Part shown: piece after piece, positions 25,449 through 33,969 of the stretch
How positions within the stretch are numbered: position 1 is the first letter of the stretch
How the letters are laid out: every line of letters starts with the position of its first letter
Assembly: GCF_021533215.1 (NCBI RefSeq)
Contig: NZ_JAJNKA010000015.1
Coordinates: 62,001 to 126,000 of the forward strand
Source of the DNA: Portibacter lacus
GTDB lineage: Bacteria > Bacteroidota > Bacteroidia > Chitinophagales > Saprospiraceae
Length of the DNA stretch: 64,000 nucleotides
Reading direction: 5' to 3'
Notes under the pieces: model-generated
Databases searched by the model: none
What the model saw: only the letters and a program-made list of their open reading frames with translations
Told to the model about the DNA's origin: nothing
Position numbers and translations under genes: made by a program

Positions 25449-26135
25449 ATGAAACAAATTAAAAAATTTAGCGATTCCAGATTAGATGACTTCTGTATTT
25501 ATTGTGGAGCAAAATCAGAAACGAGAGACCATGTCCCATCGAAAATAATTATGGACGAACCATTTCCAAAGAACTTACCAGTAGTACCTGCATGCGATGT
25601 CTGCAATCAAAATTTCTCTCAAGATGAAGAATATTTCTCTTGTTTAATTGAATGTATTTTGAGTGGCACAACCGAGCCAGAAAAACTAGGACGAACTAAG
25701 ATTAGAGATATACTCAAAAAAAAGCCTTTTCTAAGAGCAAGAATAGAAAAAGCGAAACTTAATAATAAAGGACAAATATCTTTTCAACTAGAAGAAGAAA
25801 GAGTGACGAATGTTATTCTAAAACTAGCACGAGGGCATGCAACTTACGAAAATAGTGAACCAGAATTTAATGATCCAGCTTCAATCTCGATCAAACCGAT
25901 AATGACAATGAGCGAAGCGGAAAAAGCTAAATATTTTTCTTTAGCTGCTGGATTATTTGCTGAAATCGGCAGTAGAGCTTTTCAAAGAATCGTCAGTGGA
26001 GGTGAAATTGTAAACAATAGTTGGGTCGTGGTTCAAAAAGATAAATATCAGTACAAAATAGTTCATGGAAAATCTGGTCTATCGGTAAAGTTTATAATTT
26101 GGAATTATCTTGCATGTGAAGTAGTATGGAATTAA
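25449..26135 (+). CDS. HNH-endonuclease-like protein
   Basis: The start chosen is ATG 25449 (MKQIKKFSDSRL), since an upstream TTG at 25380 lies inside the hairpin repeat. Of 228 residues, the first 60 hold a zinc-supported HNH-like motif: Cys16-x2-Cys19, then RDHVPSK with His28, and Cys49-x2-Cys52 followed by NQNFSQDE. The rest (EKLGRTKIRDILKKKPFLRA and on) is an unassigned helical region. HNH proteins of this layout are metal-dependent nucleases, often in defence or mobile regions. The third HNH residue is not clear, so catalytic activity is uncertain. Confidence 0.65.
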   Translation: MKQIKKFSDSRLDDFCIYCGAKSETRDHVPSKIIMDEPFPKNLPVVPACDVCNQNFSQDEEYFSCLIECILSGTTEPEKLGRTKIRDILKKKPFLRARIEKAKLNNKGQISFQLEEERVTNVILKLARGHATYENSEPEFNDPASISIKPIMTMSEAEKAKYFSLAAGLFAEIGSRAFQRIVSGGEIVNNSWVVVQKDKYQYKIVHGKSGLSVKFIIWNYLACEVVWN

Positions 26136-26157
26136 TAAACACTTAAAGAGCTAAAAT

Positions 26158-26949
26158 ATGCCTAGTTGGAATGTTGATTTGGAAGTTTTTGGACCTACAA
26201 CGATCAAAAGAGTATTCAATTTTAAACAAAGGAAGGAATTGGATTATCATGATAGATTATATAGCAACATTGAGATTAATAACAATGGCAGACATGGAGT
26301 GAAAATAACGGCAGCAGCCTTTTCAAATGAATTAATTTATGCAAAAAAAGGTGCTTTGTACTTTGTGGGGCAAGCAATTGATACATTAAGTTTTTCAATA
26401 AATCTTCCAGTTTATATAAGCTATACTGAAAATAGGATTAATACTCCAAAAACTGAGGAGGTCAGAAGAATAATAGAAGATGAAGAATGGATACAAGTTT
26501 TCAAAGATGCAAGATTATATAATTTAACAGAACCAACTTTCTTAAGAGCCTTAGGGTGGTATAGAAAAGGATTATGTTCGGATGATCCGTTTGATAAATT
26601 TTTAGCATTTTGGAATTCCATAGAAACAATTACAAATAAATATAACCCCAATAAAGTTAGCTGTGTTGATCGTGGTTCAAAATGTCATATGTGGGAATGA
26701 TTTAAATCTGTGTGGGGAGAAATTCAGGATTGGAAAGTAATCCCAAATCAGGAGTTCTGGATTGACGATAATTATGATACTCGAAAAAATATAGCCCATG
26801 GAATAGCATCTATCGACATAGAAGTTATTGAGGAAATTATTCCCAAAATTGAAGTGATAAATAAAGTTGCATTTGAGTTTATTAATGATTGGAAAGAAAC
26901 TAGATTAAATCCTCAAATAACTTCAGACATAAAAGATAAGTTGATTTAA
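26158..26949 (+). pseudogene. HEPN-domain (Apea-like) gene broken by an in-frame TGA
   Basis: The frame from ATG 26158 stops at TGA 26698-26700 but continues open in the same frame to TAA 26947-26949 (263 codons in total). Before the stop, FLRALGWYRKGLCSDDPFDKF and AFWNSIETI match the helical core of Apea/HEPN proteins. After it, DDNYDTRKNIAHG supplies the R-x4-H motif that forms the RNase site in HEPN domains. The stop therefore splits one domain. Either the gene is freshly inactivated, the base is a sequencing error, or the stop is read through. It lies 22 bases after the HNH gene. Confidence 0.7.
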
Positions 26950-26966
26950 TGGGAATAGAATTTTAC

Positions 26967-27034
26967 TTGCGACATTCTATGCCTTCTATGATTCTGTCGT
27001 AGTCAGGTCTATGGATGTCGCTATCATGTTTCCT
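26967..27034 (+). repeat. attC-like imperfect hairpin, second family (A7)
   Basis: GCGACAT (26969-26975) pairs with ATGTCGC (27015-27021). Inner words TATGCCT and AGG-TC-TATGG parallel those at 25382-25426. The right edge reads TATCATGTTTCCTG. It separates the broken HEPN gene from the restriction-modification set. Confidence 0.45.
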
Positions 27035-27091
27035 GAAAGAAAAAAAAAGAAATTTAACTCACAATTGCATCGGTTACATTAAAAATATATA

Positions 27092-27099
27092 TATATTTG
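27092..27099 (+). promoter_or_regulatory. -7 box of the restriction-modification operon, leaderless
   Basis: TATATTTG fits TAnnTTTG exactly and ends 7 bases before the ATG at 27107. The -33 element is not clear. The controller protein encoded by the first gene probably binds close to this box. Confidence 0.5.
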
Positions 27100-27106
27100 T
27101 CAAATA

Positions 27107-27445
27107 ATGACAAGTCTCATGGAAGCAACATTTGGTGAATATATAAGAAGTCTAAGAAAAGAAAAAGGGTTGACGCTAACTAAATTGGCGGCAAAACTTG
27201 ACTTAGATTCCGCCAATCTAAGTAAAATAGAGAATGGTATTCGAGATTTCGATGAAAAGCGGCTTAGTGATCTTGCTCAAATTTTTGACATAGATTATGA
27301 GGAAATCCGAAAGGAATTCATAACTGATCAAATCGGCAAGAAGATTTATGAAACGAATTGCAGTCATGAATTACTTATAGTTGCAGAAGGTAAAGCAGAA
27401 TATAGAAGATTAAAGAACAAAATTAAAAAGACAAAATTAATATGA
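27107..27445 (+). CDS. XRE-family controller protein of a restriction-modification system
   Basis: A 112-residue protein with an N-terminal helix-turn-helix: FGEYIRSLRKEKGLTLTKLAAKLDLDSANLSKIENGIRDFDEKRLSDLAQIF. This is the usual form of C proteins and of regulators in front of type II systems. The C-terminal 45 residues are helical and basic. It overlaps the methyltransferase gene by 4 bases. Expected role: to time methyltransferase and nuclease expression after transfer into a new host. Confidence 0.85.
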   Translation: MTSLMEATFGEYIRSLRKEKGLTLTKLAAKLDLDSANLSKIENGIRDFDEKRLSDLAQIFDIDYEEIRKEFITDQIGKKIYETNCSHELLIVAEGKAEYRRLKNKIKKTKLI

Positions 27446-28491
27446 GAGTAGTTTCTTTTTTTGCTGGAGCAGGAGGTCTTGACCTTGGATTTCAGCAAGC
27501 AGGATTTAATGTAATATGGGCTAACGAATATGATAAAGAGATATGGGAAACATATGAAAAGAATCATCCACATACAATTCTTGACAAAAGAAGTATTGTA
27601 AATATACCAGCAGATGAAGTGCCAGAATGTGATGGAATAATTGGAGGTCCGCCATGTCAAAGTTGGAGTGAAGCTGGTGCTGCGAGGGGAATTAAGGATA
27701 AAAGAGGACAGTTGTTTTATGATTTTATTCGAATATTAGAAGCTAAACAGCCTCAGTTTTTTCTTGCAGAAAATGTAAGTGGAATGCTGATAAATAAACA
27801 TAGTGAAGCATTGGAAGGAATCAAAGAACTATTTAGAAATGCAGGAGTAGGTTATGAGCTTTCGTTCAAAATGCTCAACGCTTGTGATTATAATGTTCCA
27901 CAAGATCGAAAAAGAGTATTTTTCATCGGAATTAGAAAAGACCTTAATTTTAAGTATGAATTCCCTACTCAAACCTTCCCAAAAATTACTCTTGAAACAG
28001 CAATTTCAGATTTGAAAGAAGGAGCCTTGCCAGCATTAGAATACAATAATTCAAATGGGGAAAATTGTGTTGTTCCAAATCATGAATATATGATTGGAAG
28101 TTTCTCAACAATATTCATGTCACGGAATCGTGTCAGAAGTTGGGACGAACAATCTTATACTATTCAAGCTGGTGGGCGACATGCACCAATACATCCGCAA
28201 GCGCCTAAAATGAAATTTATTGAAAAGAATATCCGTGTCTTTGTGCCAGGGCAAGAACATCTATATAGAAGATTAAGTGTCAGAGAATGTGCTAGGATTC
28301 AAACTTTTCCGAATGATTTTATTTTCCATTATAAAAAAATTGCAGCTGGGTATAAAATGATTGGTAATGCAGTCCCAGTAAATCTTGCTAAATTCTTGGC
28401 AAATAGTATAATGCAACAGTTAAAATCAAACGAAATGAATAAAAAAGTTGTCATTCTGGAGCAAAATGAGAAAGAAGCAATAACAGCATGA
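27442..28491 (+). CDS. C5-cytosine DNA methyltransferase
   Basis: A 349-residue type II methyltransferase with the ordered C5 motifs: I FFAGAGGLDLGFQQAGF, IV GGPPCQSWS with catalytic Cys72, VI ENVSGM, VIII PQDRKRVFFIGI, a target region around residues 190-260, IX RRLSVRECARIQTFP, X YKMIGNAVPVNLAKFLANSI. It transfers methyl from S-adenosylmethionine to cytosine in the recognition site and so protects host DNA. Pairing with an NgoPII-type nuclease predicts GGCC as the site. It overlaps both neighbours by 4 bases. Confidence 0.95.
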   Translation: MRVVSFFAGAGGLDLGFQQAGFNVIWANEYDKEIWETYEKNHPHTILDKRSIVNIPADEVPECDGIIGGPPCQSWSEAGAARGIKDKRGQLFYDFIRILEAKQPQFFLAENVSGMLINKHSEALEGIKELFRNAGVGYELSFKMLNACDYNVPQDRKRVFFIGIRKDLNFKYEFPTQTFPKITLETAISDLKEGALPALEYNNSNGENCVVPNHEYMIGSFSTIFMSRNRVRSWDEQSYTIQAGGRHAPIHPQAPKMKFIEKNIRVFVPGQEHLYRRLSVRECARIQTFPNDFIFHYKKIAAGYKMIGNAVPVNLAKFLANSIMQQLKSNEMNKKVVILEQNEKEAITA

Positions 28492-29330
28492 CAAATATCT
28501 TAGAAGCAATTAACAATATGGTAAGGCATAAAAACTTTGCCATCCGAGCAATCTATACTGGTAGGAATAGAGCTAATAGTATGGGTGACGCACTTGAGAA
28601 TTACATAAAAGATGCTTTTGCTAATACTTTTGATACTCCTAGCGAAGAGATAAGAATGGAAGTTTTTAATGAAAAGTTTTCATGGCTGGGATCACAGAAT
28701 AATCCACCCGACATTATGATTAAAGGTGGAGATGCTATTGAAGTTAAGAAAACTCAAAGTCCAAACAGTAGTTTAGCGTTAAACAGTAGTTACCCGAAGG
28801 CAGATTTGAGGGGCACAAGTCCAATGATAACAAGTGACTGTAGAAAGTGTGAAGATTGGACTATTAAGGATTTGATCTATTGTGTTGGACACACTTCAGA
28901 TGCTGAAATAAACTCACTTTGGATGATATATGGGAGTATTTATGCGGCGAAACATGAGACTTATCAAAGGATAAAAGCCACAATCTCAGATGGAGTCAAA
29001 GAAATTCCAGATGTTGTATTTTCTGAAACTAAGGAGCTTGGCAGAGTGAATCAAGTAGACCCACTTGGAATAACAAATTTACGAATTCGAGGAATGTGGC
29101 AAATTGAAAATCCACGGAAAGTCTTTAATTATTTACATGAACCTAGTGGAAAAGATTTTGAATTAATTTGCGTCATCCCAAATGATAAATACTTTAACTT
29201 TCCTGAGGCGAGTAGAAATAAATTGGAAAATTTAGAAGTAGAGGGTTTTAGTATTGCAAGCAAAAATGTGAAAAATCCGAACAATCCAGTAAAATTGATT
29301 GAGTGCCAAATTATTAAGTTTTTGATATAA
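28488..29330 (+). CDS. Type II restriction endonuclease, NgoPII family
   Basis: A 280-residue protein that closely follows R.NgoPII as I remember it: RANSMGDALENYIKDAF, then PPDIMIKGGDAIEVKKTQSP, LALNSSYPKADL, FSETKELGRVNQVDPLGITN and RIRGMWQIENPRKVFNYLHE. The PD-(D/E)xK site is Asp75...Glu85-Val-Lys87. NgoPII cuts GGCC; this enzyme is expected to do so too, but specificity has not been shown here. The start overlaps the methyltransferase stop by 4 bases, a tight order that keeps nuclease after methylase. Confidence 0.9.
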   Translation: MTNILEAINNMVRHKNFAIRAIYTGRNRANSMGDALENYIKDAFANTFDTPSEEIRMEVFNEKFSWLGSQNNPPDIMIKGGDAIEVKKTQSPNSSLALNSSYPKADLRGTSPMITSDCRKCEDWTIKDLIYCVGHTSDAEINSLWMIYGSIYAAKHETYQRIKATISDGVKEIPDVVFSETKELGRVNQVDPLGITNLRIRGMWQIENPRKVFNYLHEPSGKDFELICVIPNDKYFNFPEASRNKLENLEVEGFSIASKNVKNPNNPVKLIECQIIKFLI

Positions 29331-29563
29331 TTATATGACAATTTTAAAACCTTAATAACTAAGATCAGAAGGGAATTGTACGTAGATTTTATTGCGTGAT
29401 AACATGGCAGCACCTAAGTCGCAATTCTTTTTATGTTCTAACTTCATATCGATAAACACCACTTCATCCTATAACCACCCACAAAAATTGAATAAAACCC
29501 AGCACATTACAATCTTATCTCCGGTTTACTCAATAAAAACTTCTCCCTAGAAAAAATCACTAA

Positions 29564-30760
29564 ATGAAAAGAATCGCACATGGAAATCCTATTTTTATTT
29601 CGAACGGACAAACTGAAATTCTCAAAACTGTAAATCTCTTTTTAGAAGCAGATATCCAAAATCTAATTTTCGAAAATCCAGAATGTCTCCCCATAAGTGA
29701 TATCGATGAATCTTACAATCCTGTTATCCCTGTTTGTAAAGAATTAAATACGGGTGCTGGTCCTCTTGATATATTTATGATAACGCCCAATGGAGATTTA
29801 GTCATCATTGAAACGAAACTTTGGAGTAATCCCGAAGCAAGAAGAAAAGTAGTCGCTCAAATATTGGATTATGCAAAAGAACTTTCAGCTTGGACCTATG
29901 CTGATCTACAAAGAGAATTGAACAGGAAACTTGGGACTAAAGGAAATATTCTTTATGATTTCTCAACAAGGACTGAAGCTGAAAACATACTTAGTGAAAC
30001 AGATTTTGTGGATGCTGTAAGTAGAAATTTAAGAATAGGCAAGTTCATGTTAATTATTGCAGGTGATGGAATTAGAGAAGGAGCTAAAAATCTAACGGAG
30101 TTTATTAGTAAAGCAGGCAATTTAAATTTTAGTCTTGCGATGGTTGAACTCCCTGTTTTTAAAAACCAAGCTGATGAATTAATCATCTTCCCAAGGACAA
30201 TTGTTAAGACCATTGAAATTCAAAAAATAAATATAGAAATAAGTGAAGGAACAAGATTCGTTTCAGATGACCATGAAAAGTTGAATGATAATGATACTGA
30301 TGTTTCTCCTGAGATTAGAAAAAGAAGAGATTTCTTTACTTCTTTTTGGACAGAATTTATAGAAAACTTACAACTCGATGATCCTGAATGTCCATTGCCT
30401 AACGTTACTAAATCTCAAAACATATACCTCTATCCAGGCAATGATAAAAATGCTTGGATAAGTGCATATTTTGCTACAAGTCATGGAAGTGTTGTAGGAG
30501 TGTATCTTAGATTTGCTAACAATCAGAAAGGAGGTCAAATAAAAGAAGAATTGGAAGTGTATAAAGAAGAAATGTTAGAGGAACTTGGACCTCATGTTAT
30601 CTGGAGATGGGATAAGAATGCTGTGGATGCTTTTACAATCAGAATGCCTCTTGAAGAGGTATATGATCCTAAAAACCGAGATTTAATAAAAAGGTTTTTT
30701 AGTGAATGGATCAATAAATTTGTGAACGTGATTAGACCTAAGTTAAAAGAAATAGATTAA
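29564..30760 (+). CDS. PD-(D/E)xK nuclease-like protein with C-terminal DUF4268
   Basis: A 398-residue protein. The N-terminal half contains GPLDIFMI with Asp69 and VIIETKLW with Glu83 and Lys85, a complete PD-(D/E)xK site, followed by ARRKVVAQILDYAKELSAWT, a helix common in these nucleases. Residues about 255-395 (RRDFFTSFWTEFIENL, then WISAYFATSHGSVVGVYLRF and RDLIKRFFSEWINKFV) resemble DUF4268. Such proteins occur near restriction systems, but their targets are unknown. The gene stands alone, 233 bases after the restriction nuclease; that gap carries a long imperfect inverted repeat (GAATTG/CAATTC, about 29372-29430) and nothing else recognised. Confidence 0.75.
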   Translation: MKRIAHGNPIFISNGQTEILKTVNLFLEADIQNLIFENPECLPISDIDESYNPVIPVCKELNTGAGPLDIFMITPNGDLVIIETKLWSNPEARRKVVAQILDYAKELSAWTYADLQRELNRKLGTKGNILYDFSTRTEAENILSETDFVDAVSRNLRIGKFMLIIAGDGIREGAKNLTEFISKAGNLNFSLAMVELPVFKNQADELIIFPRTIVKTIEIQKINIEISEGTRFVSDDHEKLNDNDTDVSPEIRKRRDFFTSFWTEFIENLQLDDPECPLPNVTKSQNIYLYPGNDKNAWISAYFATSHGSVVGVYLRFANNQKGGQIKEELEVYKEEMLEELGPHVIWRWDKNAVDAFTIRMPLEEVYDPKNRDLIKRFFSEWINKFVNVIRPKLKEID

Positions 30761-30810
30761 GAACATTTTTCGTTAGAAGTTTAATGAAACCCTCCACAAA
30801 ACCTAACTCT

Positions 30811-31275
30811 ATGAAAACACCACCCATTTCGATCTGTTTTCTCCTTACAACAATCATCCTCCTGATGGCTTGTGATCGAGTATTAATTACCCCTCCACCA
30901 GTCAGTCAATCCGATATGTGGAATTGTCATAGTGAAACAAAATGGGATTCATTGTCTACAAAAGAAAATCTAATCGGCGTTTGGGAACAGGAATTTGTAA
31001 GTTGTTTTTGGTTTCCTGAAAAAGCAACTTATGTAGAATCTGGAGCTTTAACCGTGGAATTTAAATCTGATAACACGTTAGTGGTTAAGGAAAACGGCGA
31101 ACCTAGGCAAACATCCATTTGGAAAATGGTTAATATCGAAATAGGTTTGTTTTATTTAGAACATGATCCACCCGTTCGTGAGCTTAACGGACGCATTTTA
31201 TTTTGTGATGATAGGGTAGAATTTAATGCGAGTTACCGTGACCTTTGTGATAACTACTTCTTACGGATTGAATAA
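30811..31275 (+). CDS. Small lipoprotein of unknown function
   Basis: The start is taken at ATG 30811 (MKTPPISICFLLTTIILLMAC), which gives a normal lipoprotein signal with lipobox LLMAC; an ATG at 30784 would add nine polar residues. The mature part has about 135 residues and resembles a lipocalin-like stress or stability domain in outline (LIGVWEQEF, then LTVEFKSDNTLVVKENGEP, SIWKMVNIEIGLFYLEHD), a pattern frequent in Bacteroidota lipoproteins. No partner gene is obvious. Confidence 0.65.
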   Translation: MKTPPISICFLLTTIILLMACDRVLITPPPVSQSDMWNCHSETKWDSLSTKENLIGVWEQEFVSCFWFPEKATYVESGALTVEFKSDNTLVVKENGEPRQTSIWKMVNIEIGLFYLEHDPPVRELNGRILFCDDRVEFNASYRDLCDNYFLRIE

Positions 31276-31461
31276 TCGAAAGTTTAGTTATATTGATTGA
31301 TAGCTTTAAAGGAGCTTCTAATTTAAACCCAATCAACCTTATCAACCCATTAATACTAATACTTTCACTTTCAGCTATTTGTGAACATCAGGAATTTTTT
31401 TTAGATTGTAGGAGAATGCAGTACTGAAGCCTAACCCACACGAAAACCAAACCTCAACCAA

Positions 31462-32217
31462 ATGGTAAAAATTTTCAGAAAACTTCGGCAAAAAAATTTA
31501 ACCAACAACAAATTCTCCAAATACCTGATCTATGCCATCGGAGAAATTGTGCTTGTAGTCGTTGGAATCTTAATTGCTCTCTACATCAATAATCAAAATA
31601 CAGAAAAACAAGACACCATAAGTCTGAATGGATACCTCCACAACATTGCGGAAAACATCAAATCTGATCAAATAAATCTCGAGCAAATCTCAACCTTCCG
31701 TGATAGTTCTGTCATGGGTTCTAAATTCTTCATGAAAATGGTAGAACAAGATTTAACATCACAATACACTAGCTACTTTTCGAAATACTTTAATTTCAAT
31801 CCTTGGCTGGACGAAACGTTTCAGTCTAATCAAAGTGGTTTTGAGGCATTAAAAAATTCGGGCTTTCTAAACAAAATCCAACAGACGCAATTAGAAACAG
31901 AATTGTATAAATATTACAGCCTAGTAGAGAAAATAAAAGAGGAAGAACAAAGTCTCAATAATTTTATGGAAGAGATGGAATACGATATGTATAAAAACAA
32001 CATCGTACAAAGAACTAAACCGCTCATTAGAAAACTCTTCCAAAGCAAAGCAAGTGAAAAAGACATGGATGAATTACAACAGATTCTAAACTATCCTGCT
32101 TTTCTGGGCAGCCATTCTCGTAATGCAGGCACCAGCTATATGAATGTATTATATGATCAACTTTCTGAAAATGCAGATCACCTGTTGAAGGAAATTGACA
32201 TCATAACAAAAGACTAA
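31462..32217 (+). CDS. DUF6090 family membrane protein
   Basis: A 251-residue protein with the characteristic N-terminus of this Bacteroidota family: MVKIFRKLRQKNLTNNKFSK, then YLIYAIGEIVLVVVGILIALYINNQN, with one membrane helix at about 24-43. The remaining 205 residues are soluble and helix-rich with long coiled segments (EKIKEEEQSLNNFMEEMEYD). The function of the family is unknown. Hairpin A8 follows directly after the stop. Confidence 0.85.
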   Translation: MVKIFRKLRQKNLTNNKFSKYLIYAIGEIVLVVVGILIALYINNQNTEKQDTISLNGYLHNIAENIKSDQINLEQISTFRDSSVMGSKFFMKMVEQDLTSQYTSYFSKYFNFNPWLDETFQSNQSGFEALKNSGFLNKIQQTQLETELYKYYSLVEKIKEEEQSLNNFMEEMEYDMYKNNIVQRTKPLIRKLFQSKASEKDMDELQQILNYPAFLGSHSRNAGTSYMNVLYDQLSENADHLLKEIDIITKD

Positions 32218-32218
32218 T

Positions 32219-32279
32219 ACGCCGGTATCACTTATGCCTTCCCAAGATCTGCACTGGAGGTCGCGATCTATCGTTAACT
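32219..32279 (+). repeat. Weak attC-like hairpin (A8)
   Basis: Begins at the DUF6090 stop codon. GGTATCACTTATGCC and GGAGGTCGCGATCTATCGTT follow the order of words seen at 25382-25435 and 26969-27030 (CACATAAGCC..., then GGATGC...CGTTACC), but base pairing is poorer. GTT is at 32273-32275. Confidence 0.3.
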
Positions 32280-32383
32280 TGAATAAAAAGGCGGAAAATG
32301 TTCCTTAGGAATGACAAATCAATTATCTTACTAGCCATATAACACAAGAAAAGATAGATCTTTACGATAACTGAAAAGCAAAC

Positions 32384-33220
32384 ATGATGAAGAAGCATTT
32401 TTTACTTTCTATAATATCATTTTTCATATCCTCTATAATGATAGGCAGCCCATTAACCATTAAACAAAAAAAGGAAGTGAAAATCGCGATGGCACAAATC
32501 TTATGCATCGATGGAGATAGAACAGGAAACTTTGTCAGAATTGAAAATGCGCTAATAGATGCAAGTAAGCAGGAAGTAGACATCGTTGTTTTTCCTGAAT
32601 CGGCGATTCTAGGTTGGCAAAATCCGGATGCTCATCAATTGGCGGATCCTATTCCGGGCAATGATAGTCGACGCTTGTGCGAATTGGCTAAGAAATATGA
32701 AGTATTCATCTGTATCGGATTGGATGAAAAAGATGGTGATCAATTATACGATTCGGCCATATTGATCGATGATACCGGTCATATCATACTGAAGCATCGA
32801 AAATTTAATGTCCTTCCTGAATTAATGACGCCGCCCTATTCGATAGGAGAGGACCTTAATGTAGTCGAAACTAAATTTGGAACCATCGGAATGCTTATTT
32901 GTGCAGATTCGTTTATGAATAACTTACTAGACAGCATGAAAATGAAGGCGCCAGACTTAATGCTGATTCCATATGGCTGGGCTGCTCCCGAAAAAGATTG
33001 GCCTGAACACGGGAAGGAATTGGAAAAGGTTGTTAAAAATGCCTCGAAGGTAATAGATTGTCCAGTTGTAGGAACTGATTTAATAGGACGAATTTCTAAA
33101 GGGCCTTGGACAGGACTCGTTTACGGTGGACAAAGTGTTGCCTATGATCATCGGGATGATACGACGATCATTGGAAAAGACAGAGATAGAGATATTGTAG
33201 TTTTTACACTTGAATTATAG
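32384..33220 (+). CDS. Secreted nitrilase-superfamily carbon-nitrogen hydrolase
   Basis: A 278-residue amidohydrolase with an N-terminal signal peptide (HFLLSIISFFISSIMIGSP). The nitrilase catalytic residues are all visible: Glu72 in VVFPESAILGW, Lys140 in LKHRKFNV, Cys173 in GMLICADSF. The family hydrolyses amides, nitriles or carbamoyl groups through a Cys thioester. Export to the periplasm is less usual for this family. Substrate unknown. Neighbours do not form an evident pathway. Confidence 0.88.
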   Translation: MMKKHFLLSIISFFISSIMIGSPLTIKQKKEVKIAMAQILCIDGDRTGNFVRIENALIDASKQEVDIVVFPESAILGWQNPDAHQLADPIPGNDSRRLCELAKKYEVFICIGLDEKDGDQLYDSAILIDDTGHIILKHRKFNVLPELMTPPYSIGEDLNVVETKFGTIGMLICADSFMNNLLDSMKMKAPDLMLIPYGWAAPEKDWPEHGKELEKVVKNASKVIDCPVVGTDLIGRISKGPWTGLVYGGQSVAYDHRDDTTIIGKDRDRDIVVFTLEL

Positions 33221-33339
33221 AGCGGCAAGAAAAGAGATGAAGCGCTTGCTTAGATTGTAGGGAATCCAAGAGATGACACATCGAGTAAGCTAAACTTAGG
33301 ATCGCATTAGGCTCAGCACGGATCATCGAAGTAAAATTT

Positions 33340-33924
33340 ATGGAGCAGGAAATTTTTAACTACCTTTCAAAATACACAACAATCACTGAAGAGTTAGTGC
33401 GTGCAATTACAGAAAGTACCTATTTTCAAAGCTATCCCAAAGGCAGCATTTTACTGAAAGAAGGAAGTATCGCTCATGAATGTTACTTCATCTTAAAAGG
33501 GTGTATAAGAAGTTATTTGCTAAAAGATGGGGAAGAAATAACGATTGAGTTTTATACAGAGGAGCAAGTCGTTTCACCTGCAAGTTACGGGAAGTCAATC
33601 CCATCAGATCACTACTTAGAATGTCTAGAAGATGTGGTGGTCAGTGTCGGTAATCCTGAATTGGAAAAAGAAACCTTTCGAAAATACCCATCTTTAGCTT
33701 CCTTGTCATTGGTCATTGCGGAGGTCGTCATGAAAGAGCGACAGGAATCCTTTACATCGTTTAAGACCTCCACACCAGAAGAACGATATCTGAACTTGTT
33801 AAGCACGAGACCGGACTTGATTCAAAGGGTTGCTCAACAACAGATAGCAAGTTACTTGGGAATAAAGCCTGAATCATTAAGTCGGATTAAGAAAAGAATA
33901 AGGAGTAGGAAAGTGAGTTCTTAA
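33340..33924 (+). CDS. Crp/Fnr-family transcription regulator
   Basis: A 194-residue protein with a cyclic-nucleotide-binding-like fold (FQSYPKGSILLKEGSIAHEC, then YFILKGCIRSYLLKDGEEIT and EFYTEEQVVSPASYG) and a C-terminal winged helix (TPEERYLNLL, VAQQQIASYLGIKPESLSRI). Bacteroidota proteins of this form usually lack bona fide cAMP contacts and act as regulators of neighbouring genes. The next gene begins 45 bases downstream on the same strand and has its own -7 box, so it is a likely target. Confidence 0.88.
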   Translation: MEQEIFNYLSKYTTITEELVRAITESTYFQSYPKGSILLKEGSIAHECYFILKGCIRSYLLKDGEEITIEFYTEEQVVSPASYGKSIPSDHYLECLEDVVVSVGNPELEKETFRKYPSLASLSLVIAEVVMKERQESFTSFKTSTPEERYLNLLSTRPDLIQRVAQQQIASYLGIKPESLSRIKKRIRSRKVSS

Positions 33925-33956
33925 CTTTAGTCAAGGGATTCTAAGGAAACGCTGTT

Positions 33957-33964
33957 TACTTTTG
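33957..33964 (+). promoter_or_regulatory. -7 box of the DUF4386 gene, leaderless
   Basis: TACTTTTG fits TAnnTTTG and ends five bases before the ATG at 33970. The -33 element is not clear (TTTAG near 33926 is a possible one). This is a third case of a start codon at the expected transcription start. Confidence 0.45.
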
Positions 33965-33969
33965 TAGGT

